From the NCBI GenBank assembly GCA_013398055.1, contig VZRS01001745.1, forward strand, positions 313,581-377,580: a stretch of DNA of 64,000 nt. Direction: 5' to 3'. Below, piece after piece: positions 1 to 11,860 of this stretch; the stretch's first letter is position 1; every line of letters begins with the position of its first letter. The notes under the pieces were generated by a model, which was not told where the DNA came from, ran no database searches, and worked only from the letters and a program-made list of their open reading frames with translations. This DNA comes from Ifrita kowaldi. Taxonomy: Eukaryota; Chordata; Aves; Passeriformes; Cinclosomatidae. Made by a program: the position numbers and the translations under genes.

Positions 1-3000
1 TTGGGTAGGAATTTCTTCCACTTCCTCCTCTTCATAAAACCACCCTTCCTGAAGATGAAGGGCATCCAAGATTGCTTGCTGAGACTCTCCTCACCCCAGA
101 GAACTTCAGTTCTTATGGGTTGGACATAGGGAAGAGGAGAGAAGCCCCCAGCATTTCTGTGCTTTGTCACTCCTCTCTGGAGAAAACTCTCTCCATGGAC
201 TGGAATGAGTTTCTGGCTCTAGGAGGCTGCAAGAAATTAGGCCTTAAAGTGGTGAGTTCTCAATTGCAAATGTTTTAATTTAGAATTTTGACAATTCTAA
301 TTGGACTTTAGCTTATTCTTGCCTTCAATCTAACAGACAGGAGTTAGGGCATTAAGACAAAGTAGCAACCAGTGGAGTGGCAGGGGATGTACGGTGCTAG
401 TTAGCACAGTACATTCCTCAATCAGTGTGTCCTGTCCCATCCTCATTCCCAGACAAGTAAGTTTTGGCTAGTAGGGAATGTTTATAATGTTTCAGTGACA
501 TTGAGTTGGGAGACTATTTGCATTCAGACACAGCTTTGCCATTAGTACTTTGTCAACTGGTCCAAACACACTGAGCTAGAAAATACGTGACATTTGGCAG
601 TCTCTGTTTCATCCAAGGAGAATTAATGGCTGTGTGTAATGAAGGCTCAAGTAGGAGCTGTGTACAGACAGATGCTTCAGTGTTTTTCAGTGACAGGAAA
701 TTCAGAGGCAGCTAGTAAGGAGAATGGTACAGACCTTTCACTTCTTTTAGTAAGGCTGGCACAGAAGAACATGTTGTGCTGAGGTATGGCTAGCACAAAC
801 ATGCTTTCTGAGGTCTTGCTCCCATTTGGTTTGGGAAAGGGGAATGTCCTCTTTCTTAGATTTCTTCATCTTCCTCCATGAGGAGAGGAGTGGCCATACT
901 TCTCTATTTCTTTTATAGAGGGGAAAGATTTACCTCTGTTGTGCTATAAAAATCAGGGGCTCCTTAGCAACAGTGTGAGTACCTTCTGCAAGCATCTTCC
1001 AGGGCTGCTAGTCAGATGAATGTCGTGTCAGACAAACAGGACTGGTATTTCATGTCTCATCTATTGCTCTAAACCTTCACCTTTATGTATGAATGCATGT
1101 AAAAAAACTGGGGGAAAAAAAAATCTGTATGTACTACATAGCATTGATACAGGGCTTACTACCAGGTGTGCCAGCTGACTCTGTCCATAACAGCATAGTG
1201 GAGCAGGACTGCATGGAAACCCTCAAGTGACCACTGAGGAAACTGCTTTTATTAAGAAAAGAACATGAGAGAAAAGACAGGAAAATGCATGCTTTGCACT
1301 CAGGGAAGGATGAAGTGTTTGGTTTCCAAGTTCTGATCCCAAGCCACAGTCATAGGTAATTTTTTTTGTAACATACTGCTGAATTACTTGAATTTATTTT
1401 ACCCTTATAAAAAGGATGCCTGCTTTTTTTCTGCCTCAAATATACTGCTTTGCAAAATGCACTGCTAATAGTTACCATACAAAATTATTTTTACAATTAT
1501 AATAGTTTACTGTCATAATATTTGGGGTTTGTGTTTGATTATTAGGTGAGATTGCATTTTTGCATTATATATGTTAAGTTATACTAAAGATACATGCTAA
1601 TACTTATGCTTTGGTCTTATGAAGGGTAAAGGAGGAGACAACTGACCTGTTTACATATTTGCTTTTTTTAAGAAACTGCTTGTCCTTTTTTAAAAAAAAA
1701 ATGGGCAGGGGAAGAGAGAGATGGAAACAGAACATGTCTCATACTGATTCAGTTGGTAGTGCATATTGCAGAAAATCAGTGGCCAAGTGACTCTGGAGTG
1801 TGAAAGAGGAGGAAGTGAGCTAATTGTGTTGGTTAGGTTTTCTAATGATTTTTGTTAGAGCAGAGGGGGACATGGTGACATCAGTTGATGGGGGGGAGGA
1901 GGAGCTCAGTTTATGCCTAGAGTAGCTGACCTGCAATCTTTCCTCAAATCAGTGTAACTTCTACTGGGGGGAAAAGATGCCTTCAGCTGGAGAAGTCACA
2001 TAATTACACTAAATGAAATTAGTTACATTGGCAAAAGCAATCAGTCAGTTGACTTCTACCTGAAAATCTCTGTTTAACTAATGCATTTACTGCAAAAGTG
2101 ATGTACAAGCATTCTGCTACTCAGCATTTCCAACCAGCTGCAGCAGAGACCATCTGAGCATACAGCACATGCCAGAGTAGAGCTCTGGTGTTGTGGCTGA
2201 AACTATAAATGTCATATGGGGACACTGGCATGTGAAGGAAAAGCAGAAATAACGTCATGTGTACTTTGTCTAGAGGTGTTGTTAACAGCTGCAGACATCT
2301 TGATGTGTCTTACCCAAACATTTTTAGCCTCACTTCCTGAACAGGTTGTTTAATGTGATTGTGCTGTCTGTCTTCAGCCATCCCCTCTAATATTATATGA
2401 ATCTTTTGGCTCATTTTAGTCACTGTTGGAAGAAGGAAGTGTCAAGTACATTGAGTTTTTATGTGTTTTGTGAAAACAGGTGGTCAGGTGAAGGAGAACT
2501 TTGCATTAGTTCTTTCCAGCTAAAGCAGCAGCTTTTGAATACGTTGTTTTACCCCAGAGACTCCACACAAGAGGGCATGGGGAGAGGCAAGGGATCTAGC
2601 TGTGAAAAAAGTATTAGGCAGGCCTCAGACCTTGTAAGACACAGAGTAATGCAATCGTAAGGAAAAAAAATCCCTGCTGGAAACTGAGCTGTGTCACTAC
2701 TGCTAGTCAAGAACTACTCATTCTCAGTGTGACTGCTGCTCAGTTATTATTCATGATCTGACTGTGGTTTGCTTGGCTGTGCTCATTCTGTGGCTGAGTC
2801 TTACCTGCCAAGTCAGCATCCCTTCTGGCTGTCAGCGGGAGCTGGCTTGCACTCCTGCAGGTGGGCAGTGTTGGCCCATTCTGTTGTGGGGAAAATGGGA
2901 GCTCTCTGGAGGAGAGCTACTGTAGAATGTGGCCTGTGTAGGCTTCAGGCCATGGTGTTCAGATGGCCATGGCTTTTAGATGCTCAGTGTCTCACGAGCA

Positions 3001-3253
3001 AGTCTTCTGCCTTTGTTTCTTGAGAAGTGCTAAGTATCTTTTGACTGCTGTCTGAACTCTTTGTCACAGATGCCCAAGTTATCATGTGCTTTTTCATCAC
3101 TAGTCCAAGAATGGAATGAGAAATGTCTCTTGGGTAAAATAAATAAAATATTAAAAGGGCCTCAGATGGAGGAATACTTTTCTGACTCCGTCCTGAATGT
3201 GTATCTCTGGCTTGATGTACAAACCCAGACATTTCCCCCTCTCTTTTCCCTAG
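1..3253 (+). other. PLEKHM3: 3' end of an upstream PLEKHM3 intron
   Basis: This is the stretch before the first recognisable coding exon. It ends in a pyrimidine-rich tract (TTTCCCCCTCTCTTTTCCCTAG) at the acceptor of exon 3254-3399. I looked for the sequence expected just upstream in PLEKHM3, an exon ending in a Cys-Ala-Gly context with one spare base, and did not see it, so that exon probably lies before the window. Apart from a possible cryptic exon at 100-251, I recognise no gene, repeat or RNA here. There are short A and T runs around 1100, 1360 and 1690 and a G-rich patch near 1890. Confidence 0.75.
100..251 (+). other. possible cryptic or poison exon (weak)
   Basis: A pyrimidine-rich acceptor (CTCTCCTCACCCCAG) ends at 99, and a good donor (GTG followed by GTGAGT) starts at 252. 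Between them 152 bases are open in the frame set by the expected upstream PLEKHM3 exon, which donates one base. The translated segment matches no part of PLEKHM3 that I know. Inclusion would shift the frame and hit a stop (TAG) six codons into the exon at 3254. It could equally be a chance pairing of splice-like sites, which is why confidence is low. Confidence 0.2.
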
Positions 3254-3399
3254 GCTGTCAGCGCTCCATAGGTTTGTCCAATGGGAAAGCCAAGGTGTGT
3301 GGCTACAGTGGATGGTATTACTGCAGCAGCTGCCATGTGGATGACAACTTCCTTATCCCTGCACGGCTGGTTCATAACTGGGACACTTCCAAATACAAG
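3254..3399 (+). CDS. PLEKHM3: PLEKHM3 coding exon: start of the RH zinc-binding domain
   Basis: This internal coding exon encodes the first visible part of PLEKHM3, a PH-domain protein with a C-terminal Rubicon-homology (RH, DUF4206-type) zinc domain. It begins with two bases that complete a Gly codon and ends on a codon boundary. Visible residues include a Cys followed by QRSIGLSNGKAK, then VCGYSGWYYCSSCH and the family motif PARLVHNWD. The first Cys, the Cys in VCGY, the YYC-SSC pair and the adjacent His are the usual zinc ligands of this first knuckle. The acceptor is CCCTAG at 3248-3253; the donor is GTAATC at 3400, which lacks the usual G at +5. In the family this domain sits on endosomal and autophagic membranes and, in Rubicon and PLEKHM1, binds RAB7. 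PLEKHM3 itself is reported as an AKT-binding scaffold in muscle differentiation. The sequence fits PLEKHM3 much better than PLEKHM1 or DEF8. Confidence 0.93.
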
Positions 3400-6300
3400 G
3401 TAATCTTCCTCCAGGTTGGATTGCTAGCAGGTGAACTGAATTGCTGATAGAAACACAACAGCTCAAAGGTTGCAGGCATTGACTGCTCTTGTGAAAATGA
3501 GCCACACTCTCTCAACGAGACATGTTTTCGTCACAGTTTCCTTGGCAAGGCCTAAGGTGTTCCTCCACAGAAGTAAACATGCTCCTCCTTCTTGGTGGCA
3601 TCTTTTTCATCATTGCTTATCTGGCTGTTCAAGAGACAGGGAGAGGTAGCACACAACAAACTCTCTTTTAGCCCTAATCCTTGCAGTTATTGGGCCCTCG
3701 AGGAGTACCTGTTTCATGACCACCAGGGACTAAGGATTGGCACTGCTTAGTGATGGATGCTGAATTGTGGAAAAGCCCATAGGAAACTGGCTTACCAAAT
3801 GCAGTATTTGTGAGGCCCAGTCTGTCCTGTCTCTTGGCATGAACATTTTCGGGACACTAGAAGGATGTTGCTGTAGCACTTGATTGAACCAGACAGATGA
3901 AAGTAACATAATGAGAAAATTCTACGGTTGTTCACTTGCCACACAAGAGCTTTTCTAAAAGTTTTGTAATCTGCTATTTGCTGCTGCCTTGGTGCTTGTT
4001 TGCTAGATAGGGGCACTGATGACATGCCTCAAAGCATTATACCAGCAAACACAGTAACAGTGTTGTTTTGCCATCTCAGGCAGTATATGCTGGAAGAATA
4101 ACAAACTCATAAGGGATCCAGACCATGTTAGAGCTTCAGACCTAGCAGCCACTGTTAGGAGAGGTTGTTTGATGTTTTGTGTCTGCGAATATTATTATTA
4201 TGTGCTATTTGAAGAGGAAAAAATAACCAGTAAATGCCCTATTAGAGGAAAGGCAGGTCTCTTGAAGAAAATTTGTCAGATGGGGAGATTATTAAAAGGT
4301 GGCCAGAGCCTGCCATCAAGAAAACGATAGTCTTGCGCTGTGAAATGTAAGATTCTTCAAAGTTGCAAAGCTCCAATGCGTGGAGTCAAAAAGCCCTCCC
4401 AATATTTAAAAGTTCTTTCTTTGGATGCTTTTACCAAGGACTAAACTTGCTAGCCCATGGTAGTATAGGTAGACCTGATATGGGGCTAATGGATGGTAAG
4501 GTAAAGACTTCATCTCAAGCTGTCTGTAATACTGCCAAGAAAATTAACTGGGTTTAACCTGCAGCATCAAACTATGCTCTAGTCTGTTTCCTGTGGTATT
4601 GGCAGCTGAGGCACAAAAAGAAACAGGACTTTAAAGCTTAAGTATTCATTGAAAACTTAATCTACTGTTATCTCACTGTAATAGTGAGAAATTTCATTTT
4701 GCACTTTTTGTAGACAGAACAGGTATGAGGTGGCTTGGAAACACAAGCAAATTCTGTGGAGCTGCTTTACCAGTCTTTGTGCCAAAGTGCTCAGAGAGAT
4801 GAATTTGAGAAAGGAACACAGCCCCTCAGGTAGGAAAACAACATCACCCCCAACTATTAGAGCAGGAATTAAGGCAGGGAGGGAAGGTGAAGAGGACGTT
4901 ATCTACCACAGTGGCAGTATGACAAATGAGCTGAGATCACTGGTTGGATCTCCTCTACTCCTTCCCATACATGTATAGCATTAAAATCACAAGTAATTTT
5001 CTTGGGGGCTTCCCTTTTCTCTTCAGTTCTGCATAAGTGTGTTTTTATTTCTGTCCATGGTATATCTCTCTGGGAACTAAGCAATGCTTTTCTTAGATAA
5101 AGTATATATTTGAATGCATTTTCATATCCCCATCTCCTTTCTCCAGTTAGAGATAAGGTCTTGTGTTTGTTTATTTATTCTGCAAAGTCTAAAAGTCTAA
5201 TGCTGGGTTCTGCACTTAACAGTTGTAATGAAACTGCATAATTCCTTTGTAGTGTGTTGATCAAATGTGCAATCCCAAGCACAAGTACAAGCTGGGCAGA
5301 GAATGGATTGGGACTAGCCCTGGGGAGAAGGACTGGGTCTTGTGAGATCCCACCTGGAGTACTGTGTCCAGCTCCAGAGCTGGCCCCCAGCACAAGAAAG
5401 ATGTGGACCTGTTGGAGTGAGGCTAAAGGACGCCACAGTGGTGCTCAGAATGCTGGAGCACCTCTCCTGTGAAGACAGGCTGAGCAGGTTGGGGTTGTTC
5501 AGCCTGGAGGAAAGAAGGCTCCAGGGAGACCTTGTGGCACCTTCCAGTACCTAAAGGGGGCTACAAGAGTTCTGAGAGGGACTTTTCACAAGGGCACAGA
5601 GTGATAGGACAAGGGAGAATGGCCTTAAACTGAAGGAGGGTAGGATTAGATGAGATATTAGGAAAAAATTCTTTGGTATAAGAGTGATGAGGCACTTGAA
5701 CAGATTGCTCAGAGGGGCTGCGGACTCTCCCATCAATGGAAGTGTTCAAGGCCAGGTTGGATGGAGCTCTGAGTAACCTGTTCTGGTGGAAGGTCTCCCT
5801 TCCCATGGCAGGGGGATTGGAGTTAGAAGATGTTTAAGGTCCCCTCTGACTCAAATGATTCTATGATTTGGCAAAGACAGATATCTTGTCTCACTTCCTT
5901 GAGATGGTCTTGGTAGTAATTTTCTTTCGGCTTACTTTTAAAGGAAAATCACTTAATTTGTCAGCATTTCACCTCCCATAACTGGCCAGCGTGTCCACAC
6001 AAAGCTGTGCAGCAACATCCCAAAATGAAGATAAACATGCTGCCCTGCCCCTTGTAGGTAGCACAGCACTGCCTGGAAGTGGAGCTTCTGCAGAGGGGCA
6101 CATGCTCCTGGCTGCTTCTGGCTGCACACCCCAAAGAGGTCCTGCAGGAAATAAGCACATACCACATTTGATGGTCAGAACTGTAAGAGGGCCAAACTGG
6201 AAGCAAAATTGAATGAAGCGTTTGCAAACCTGTGCTCCTTTCCACAGCCTCCTATTCCTCACCTCCACAGTGGTTTTTGGGGTCTGTCCTATCTGTTTCT

Positions 6301-9191
6301 GGCAAAGCAAGCACCAAAAGGTACTGTAGGTCATGAGCTTTTATAGTGTAACTGGGCATGTTTCTCTTTTTATGTTTCATGAGCTCAACATCTGAGCAGC
6401 AGCTATAAAATAAGCTGTTACATCAATTAAGGAAGTTTGGAAATTGAGAGGTCCTTGTCTGCTTTTATCATGACACGTAATGAAAAACAGAAACAATAAA
6501 CACCTCTAAGAACTGTCTCTTCCCAAACCCAGGATCCTGAAAAACAAAAATGCACTTAACATCTGGTAGCACATGGGTAGGAAAAGAGAAATCCTCTTGG
6601 CTGCAGTAGAAGCTCTTTGAAAGGACTGGGCAGTTAGACATATTTCTTCTGTCAGAACTAAAGCAGCAGCTCAGTCCCCAGGTTCACTTTTTTGCCTCTG
6701 TCTCCTACTGTTTTCATATTTATGTTTTTCCTGTGTTTGTGTGAAGGCAAAAGAAAAGAGGCAGTCTTGTGAACACCTTTTCTGCCTTTTGCTTAGGCCA
6801 AGCATTTTCCCCGTTTGCACACAAAGCCCACTAAGTATTGCAGTTTAGTTCAGGTGGCTTTCACCCTGCACAAAACGCCAGACAGACACAGTAGGAAATG
6901 AACTCGCTGTGCCAGAAGGTTTCAAGAGAAGCTGACTTCTGGCAAATTGAATTTTGAACTGTAAGTTTGCAGGCTCTAGAAACGAAAGGTCTGGAAATGT
7001 TAGCATCCATCCTTGTATGACATTTAAACCCTGTTGCACTTTGCATCTTCTCACTCCTTCTAGCTGATTTAATAGGATTGTTTTACTGCCCAGGTAAAGC
7101 TGGGGGACTGTGGGTGTGCTAGGATGTATACTAAAATATTGAATTACTGTGACTGCCTGACCCTTCCCATTTTAAGACTGTGTTTCAGCCCCTTGTAACA
7201 TTGCTGTGTTTGGCAATGTTAGTTAATGTTTTACAAGATGTGTGTGCCTGTGTCAGCCATGCAGAGTGGACTGACACCTCTCTGTCAGCCAGTGATGCTG
7301 GGCAAAGCTACTTTTCCTGCAATCAGCACCAGCACCAATCCATGGGTGCATTGTATTGGCAAGGAGAGGGAAAGGTTTGCTTTGCTCCCCTCTCCTCAAA
7401 GGCTGCATTCAGACCATGCAGCACCAGTGCTGCACAGTAATACTTGGTCACCATAGTGCACACCTATGGCAGAGTCACTCAGGGGACCTCAGTTGTGGCA
7501 TCTCTTTGTTTCTGTGCTCTCAATGCCTCAGGAGAGATGCCCAACACAGGGTGCAGGTGTGCACACGTGTGAGTGTAGTACTGGGACAGGAACCACCCTC
7601 CAGTTCCCAAGACAGCAGGGCAGGTGGATGAGGAGCCCATCACTTCAACAGAGGCTTAAAGCAAGGAGATAGACAAAGACAGCCCTGAGCACCTGGTCCT
7701 CCTGGTGGGAGGAGCTGGTCACTGCCAAGCATTCACACACCTCCTAGGGAATCATGGAGTATGTGCCTTAATTTGCTAATTGGTGGAAGAGGACTAATAA
7801 TTACTATAGATGTGGGAGTTGTCAGGGGATTGCTGAGATATTGCAGTCAGATGATTAAAGATTGTAAAAAGCAGGTTGTTTAACTGCTTTTTTAATGTTT
7901 AACTGTTCTTTAATGCACTGCTGTAAGCATAATAAAATATCAACATTGCTAGTGTTAAAAAACTTGGTAAGTTTGAAGTTCATAGAATTTTGTTCTACAA
8001 AATCTGAGGTGCTTGTGTTGCTATGCTACCTCTGATTCCACTCAGATGGCACAGTTCCTTGTACATGCCTGATATTTAAAAAAAAAAAAGAAATTAGTGG
8101 GGAGTTTAATATAAATAGGTGGGATATTTAATACAGCTTCAGGGCCTAGGAAACCTGTGGAGTTACAGCCTCCTGTATTTAAAATTGCACATCTTGTTAT
8201 CTGTGTAGTTATTGGTGGGAAGGCTGGCCTTGGCATTATTTCTTAGATTTTTATTATATGTTGTGAGAAGGTTACATCTGGGGCTAGCTTACCCTGTCAG
8301 TAGCTAGTTACTCGTGCTGGTTTTGGAAGTGGTGTTATTTATAAGGATGTGTATTGTTCTTACCTACAGCACCAGAAGGGAAATAACTTCCTAGATCTCA
8401 AGAGGCTGTGGTGTGTGTGCCCTTTCTACTTTTGTTAGCCTAACTCATCCCTCCCTTGTCTCAGTGTAAACATTGACTTAGAGGTCCGGGAGGACTAATT
8501 GAATCGTGGAACCAATAGTATTTCTGTAGCACAGTTTCCGGTGACTTGCAGCTCATTTCATGTAATCCCATCTTCTCTTTTCCAGCTGTGATAAAATGAA
8601 GAAATCAGTAATGAGAGGGAATTTGGCCTTTTCACTTAAGGAACAGGAGTATCTTTTCTAATGGAACAAGAATCCCATTCATTTATCGAGATTACAGTAG
8701 CTTTTTGCAGGTGGAGATAAAATTTTTTTCATTATAAAATATCATGAAAAACTTCTTGCAGATGGAACTTTAGGAGTAATACCAATAAGATTCAATTTTA
8801 TCTATCTGTATTTTAAAAGCACAATAACTTGCTTTTTGCCAAAAAGAAAGCAGTGAACAAACAGAAAAATATTAACAGGGAAGAAACTGGTTATTCAGAT
8901 TTTAGACTTAAAAAAATCCATTAAGCTATGTTACTCTGCAGCAAAAGCATATGTGACTGTAGATATCACTGTACTTTGGGTAAGTAAGTAGCTATTCAAT
9001 TTTGAAGGGCTTGATGAAGTTTGACTTGGCTATAAGCAGAGAGAGTTGGATCTGTCTCAACTCTGTCTCCATTTGTAATTGGTAACAGAGTTAAGTTTTC
9101 AGATGCACAGAATAGCTGACAGATCACAGAGGAGGAGATCTGCTTAGAAAGAGTTGGGAGAAAAGCCTAACTAAACTGCTTTATTTTTTAG
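3400..9191 (+). other. PLEKHM3: PLEKHM3 intron (about 5.8 kb)
   Basis: This intron runs from GTAATC to TTTTTTAG. A CR1 LINE copy occupies about 5255-5868. The rest shows no exon-like sequence that I recognise. The overlapping open frames around 5950-6330 and 7180-7670 are short, have no family resemblance and lie on both strands, so I treat them as chance. An A run lies near 8080. Confidence 0.85.
5255..5868 (+). repeat. CR1 LINE, 5'-truncated, plus orientation
   Basis: The copy starts within CR1 ORF2 (gcaatcccaagcacaa then gctgggcagagaatgg) and continues through the C-terminal reverse-transcriptase segment (HLEYCVQ and RLSRLGLFSLEERRL read in pieces). It then has the 3' segment with ggataggacaaggg-like and ggccaggttggatgg-like motifs and the tail aatgattctatgattt. 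A piece appears to be missing around 5335-5345, where the text jumps from the 'ggagaaggactgggtctt' region to 'gatcccacctggagtact'. Weak similarity may reach back to about 5200. Many substitutions and stops show it is old and non-functional. Confidence 0.92.
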
Positions 9192-9385
9192 GTATCAAAG
9201 CAAGCCAAAGAGTTCCTGGAATATGTTTATGAGGAGCCATTAATTGATATCCAGCAGGAAAATCCCATGTTGTACAAGCATGTTGAACCTCTGGCAACTG
9301 TTGTCCGCCTGAGACAGCAGCTAAAATCTCTGCGAGCCTACTTGTTCAGCTGCCGAGCAGCAGTGGCTGAAGATCTGCGTAGAAG
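9192..9385 (+). CDS. PLEKHM3: PLEKHM3 coding exon: helical part of the RH domain
   Basis: This exon starts in phase 0 directly after the previous one (Lys then VSKQAKEFLEYVYEEPLID) and ends with two bases of an Arg codon. It encodes about 64 residues that are mostly helical and contain no zinc ligands except one Cys. Recognisable pieces are QENPMLYKHVEPL, RLRQQLKSLRAYLFSCR and AVAEDLRRR. In the family this segment links the first zinc knuckle to the C-terminal ones and forms the alpha-helical body of the RH fold. The acceptor TTTTTTAG and donor GTAAGA are both good. The 194-base length and phases match the flanking exons, and the joined frame has no stops. The close match to PLEKHM3 and the weaker match to PLEKHM1 support the identification. 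Confidence 0.95.
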
Positions 9386-11810
9386 GTAAGAACCACAGCC
9401 AACCTACAGCACAAGGATGGAGCTTCCCTGCTGTGTGGCTTCTCCTGCTGCCTATTTTGTTTTTTCTCACATTCTGGTTCTGAAGGCATTACCCATTTAG
9501 AAAGATGTTGTGCTTGTAGCTGACTTCCCTGGGCAGCTGGGTTATCCTCTGCCAAAGGAAATTATTTTATCGAGTCTGAATGTCTGAAGTTGTTCTTGGC
9601 AGCTATAAGCCCCGGGGGGTCACACATTGTGGTGAGCATCTTTTATTCCTCCTCAGGATTTCTGGCTGTGTGTGAGTATTTTCAGTCAGATGTGCTACCT
9701 CATGCCCCCTGCCATGGCATCACAGTGAGATAACCACTGCTGGGACCTTCGAAACACCTCACAGTGCAGCAAAGCATGAGAGGGGCAGAGTCAACCACCT
9801 CTCCAGCACTTCTGCCCTCCCCTGTGATACAGCCAAAGGCAAAGGCCAGATGTAGTAACCTGGCACGTGAGCCAGCATATGATTTATGCTGGTCTCTTGC
9901 TCAGCCAGAGCTGGTCTGCTGTTTGGTACATAACCTATGTCACTGCTTTGATGAACTATCTAGAGCAAGTAGGAGAAGGATACAGCTACAGGTATCCTTG
10001 GAGAACATTGCTGAGTTCCTGCATCAGACACACTGGGGGTTGTTAATACGTGTTTGTGTGTTACTACTCAAATCCTATTATTTGTTAGGGCAGCTTACAG
10101 CATTTTAAAAATTAGGATGGTTGTTTCTTTATTCTAGAGGATGGTGTTTTCTTGCAGAGCTGTTTTTCTATGTCATCCTCTTCAGTAAAACTAAAAGGCA
10201 AATAATATTTTTGAAGGCTGTTCAGAAAAAATAGCAGAAAGGAAATTATGCTTTCTGAATAATATTGAAGAAAAGAATTCTCTTATTAACATAGAAGGAG
10301 GCAAGAAACTGAATGGACTTGGGTGAGACAGTAAAAGAAGAGAGTTCAAAGGAGGCCTAAGCATAGCAATCAATTGACTAGAGGAAAAAAATGGAAAGTC
10401 AGGAGGAGGAGGTTCAAATAAGGAAGGAATCTCAGGAAATTAAGAGTTAATGAAGAAACCAGGACAAAGGAGGAAGAGCCCAAAATCTGCCTCCAACATG
10501 GAGAGATGACATGTGCTGAGGAAATAGAAGACAGAATGGACAAAAATTAGCACAGGAATGTGAGCATGTTCTTTACTTGGAGCAGAGAGGTGAGGCAAAA
10601 CATCCCTGTGTCAAAATGAAACACCCAGAATGGCAGAAGGAGTAACTGGGAAACAATGCTCCAAATGCTCCCTTTTCTTATCTAAGAATTTCTTCACACT
10701 GTCTCCAGTTAAAGCTGTGTGGTGGAAAGAAGGACCCCAGCCCAAGAAGGGTTTGGTTTTGCACTGGGGAGGCATCTCCAGTTCAGCAGGACTTGCTTCA
10801 AGTGTAAAAGCCACTGAAGGAATGTACAATATACACCTCAGAGTCCAGCTCCTTCTTGGTTTGTGAAGTCTCTGTTGAGGTGACTTTGGTGCTCACTTAT
10901 TCCCTCAGATGTCCCCTAAGAAGTTTGCAGAGATGAGAAGAAGGAAAAGTTCTTTTCCCATAAGGACTTATTCCTTGCTTAAAATGCTCCCAATGGCTTT
11001 GCTGCCTTCATCTATTATCCCGGTGTGCAGACATTCACTATCAATGTGATGACTTTATAGAGCACAGCTGAAAAGTAAACAAAGAAAATATGCGATTTAA
11101 ATTTTCCTTTGGCTCATCACAGGGATAAGTTGCAAGAAAAGGAGGAGTTTAAACAATATGGTGAGACAGCATTCCTAAATTTAGTACTGTTTCCTAATTA
11201 AAAATGAAAGACTGGGAGAGAGAATCCAGTTATCTGTCCTGCTCTAAAAACATTCTTTTTCTGCTTGGTCTTCACCTTAGTATATGAACAACTATTAATC
11301 ACAAGAAAGTGAACACAGCATCTTGAAGACCTGTCAGACCCATATAAACAGACTGAAACAAACTGTTAATATTGCTGTCTACAGAGAACTAAAAACAGAC
11401 TGATTAATTGTATTGGCACTTTGCTGCCTCTGGAACACTGATAGAGCCTGCCTTATTAGGGAAAAGCAGATCACTCTGAGGTTTCTTTTATTAATACTAT
11501 TTGCATTATCACCTACTTTAAATCTATACCTTGCTCTTCAACCCAGATTGCAAAATGAAGATGGCAATGAAGTTGGAAACTCTTGGTGTCCTCTGTGAAG
11601 ACAAAACTGTTTACAGTCACTTTTTCTGAAGAATTCCAGATGGCTATAAACCAGGTTAACTCAGGATCCAGTTAGCTTAAATGTGGAAATGTTACTTATA
11701 ACGTTTGGTGTGCCTAGATAGGTACTTTGAGAACTTTGAAACTTGGCATCTAGCAGGGAACTCAGGACTGAAACCACATTGTGAACTTTGAAGAAGCAAG
11801 TGACTAAGTA

Positions 11811-11860
11811 GAAAGAAAGGAAGAAGAAAAGGAAGGAAGAAAGGAAAAGACAGAAGAAAT
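11811..11860 (+). repeat. purine-rich (GAAA/GGAA) low-complexity tract
   Basis: About 50 bases are almost entirely A and G, built from gaaagaaagg, aagaagaaaagg and aaggaagaaagg units. The tract is imperfect, so it is probably a decayed GGAA/GAAA microsatellite. Such tracts can act as clusters of ETS-type GGAA cores, but nothing here shows that function. Confidence 0.7.

Noticed and set aside
5254..5806. Open frames at 5.2-5.8 kb as genes
   Set aside because: The plus-strand frames are remnants of CR1 ORF2 and the minus-strand ones are antisense shadows.
5953..6334. Overlapping minus-strand open frames of up to 121 codons
   Set aside because: Three frames are open over the same bases with no family resemblance and no exon-like splice sites in phase with PLEKHM3.
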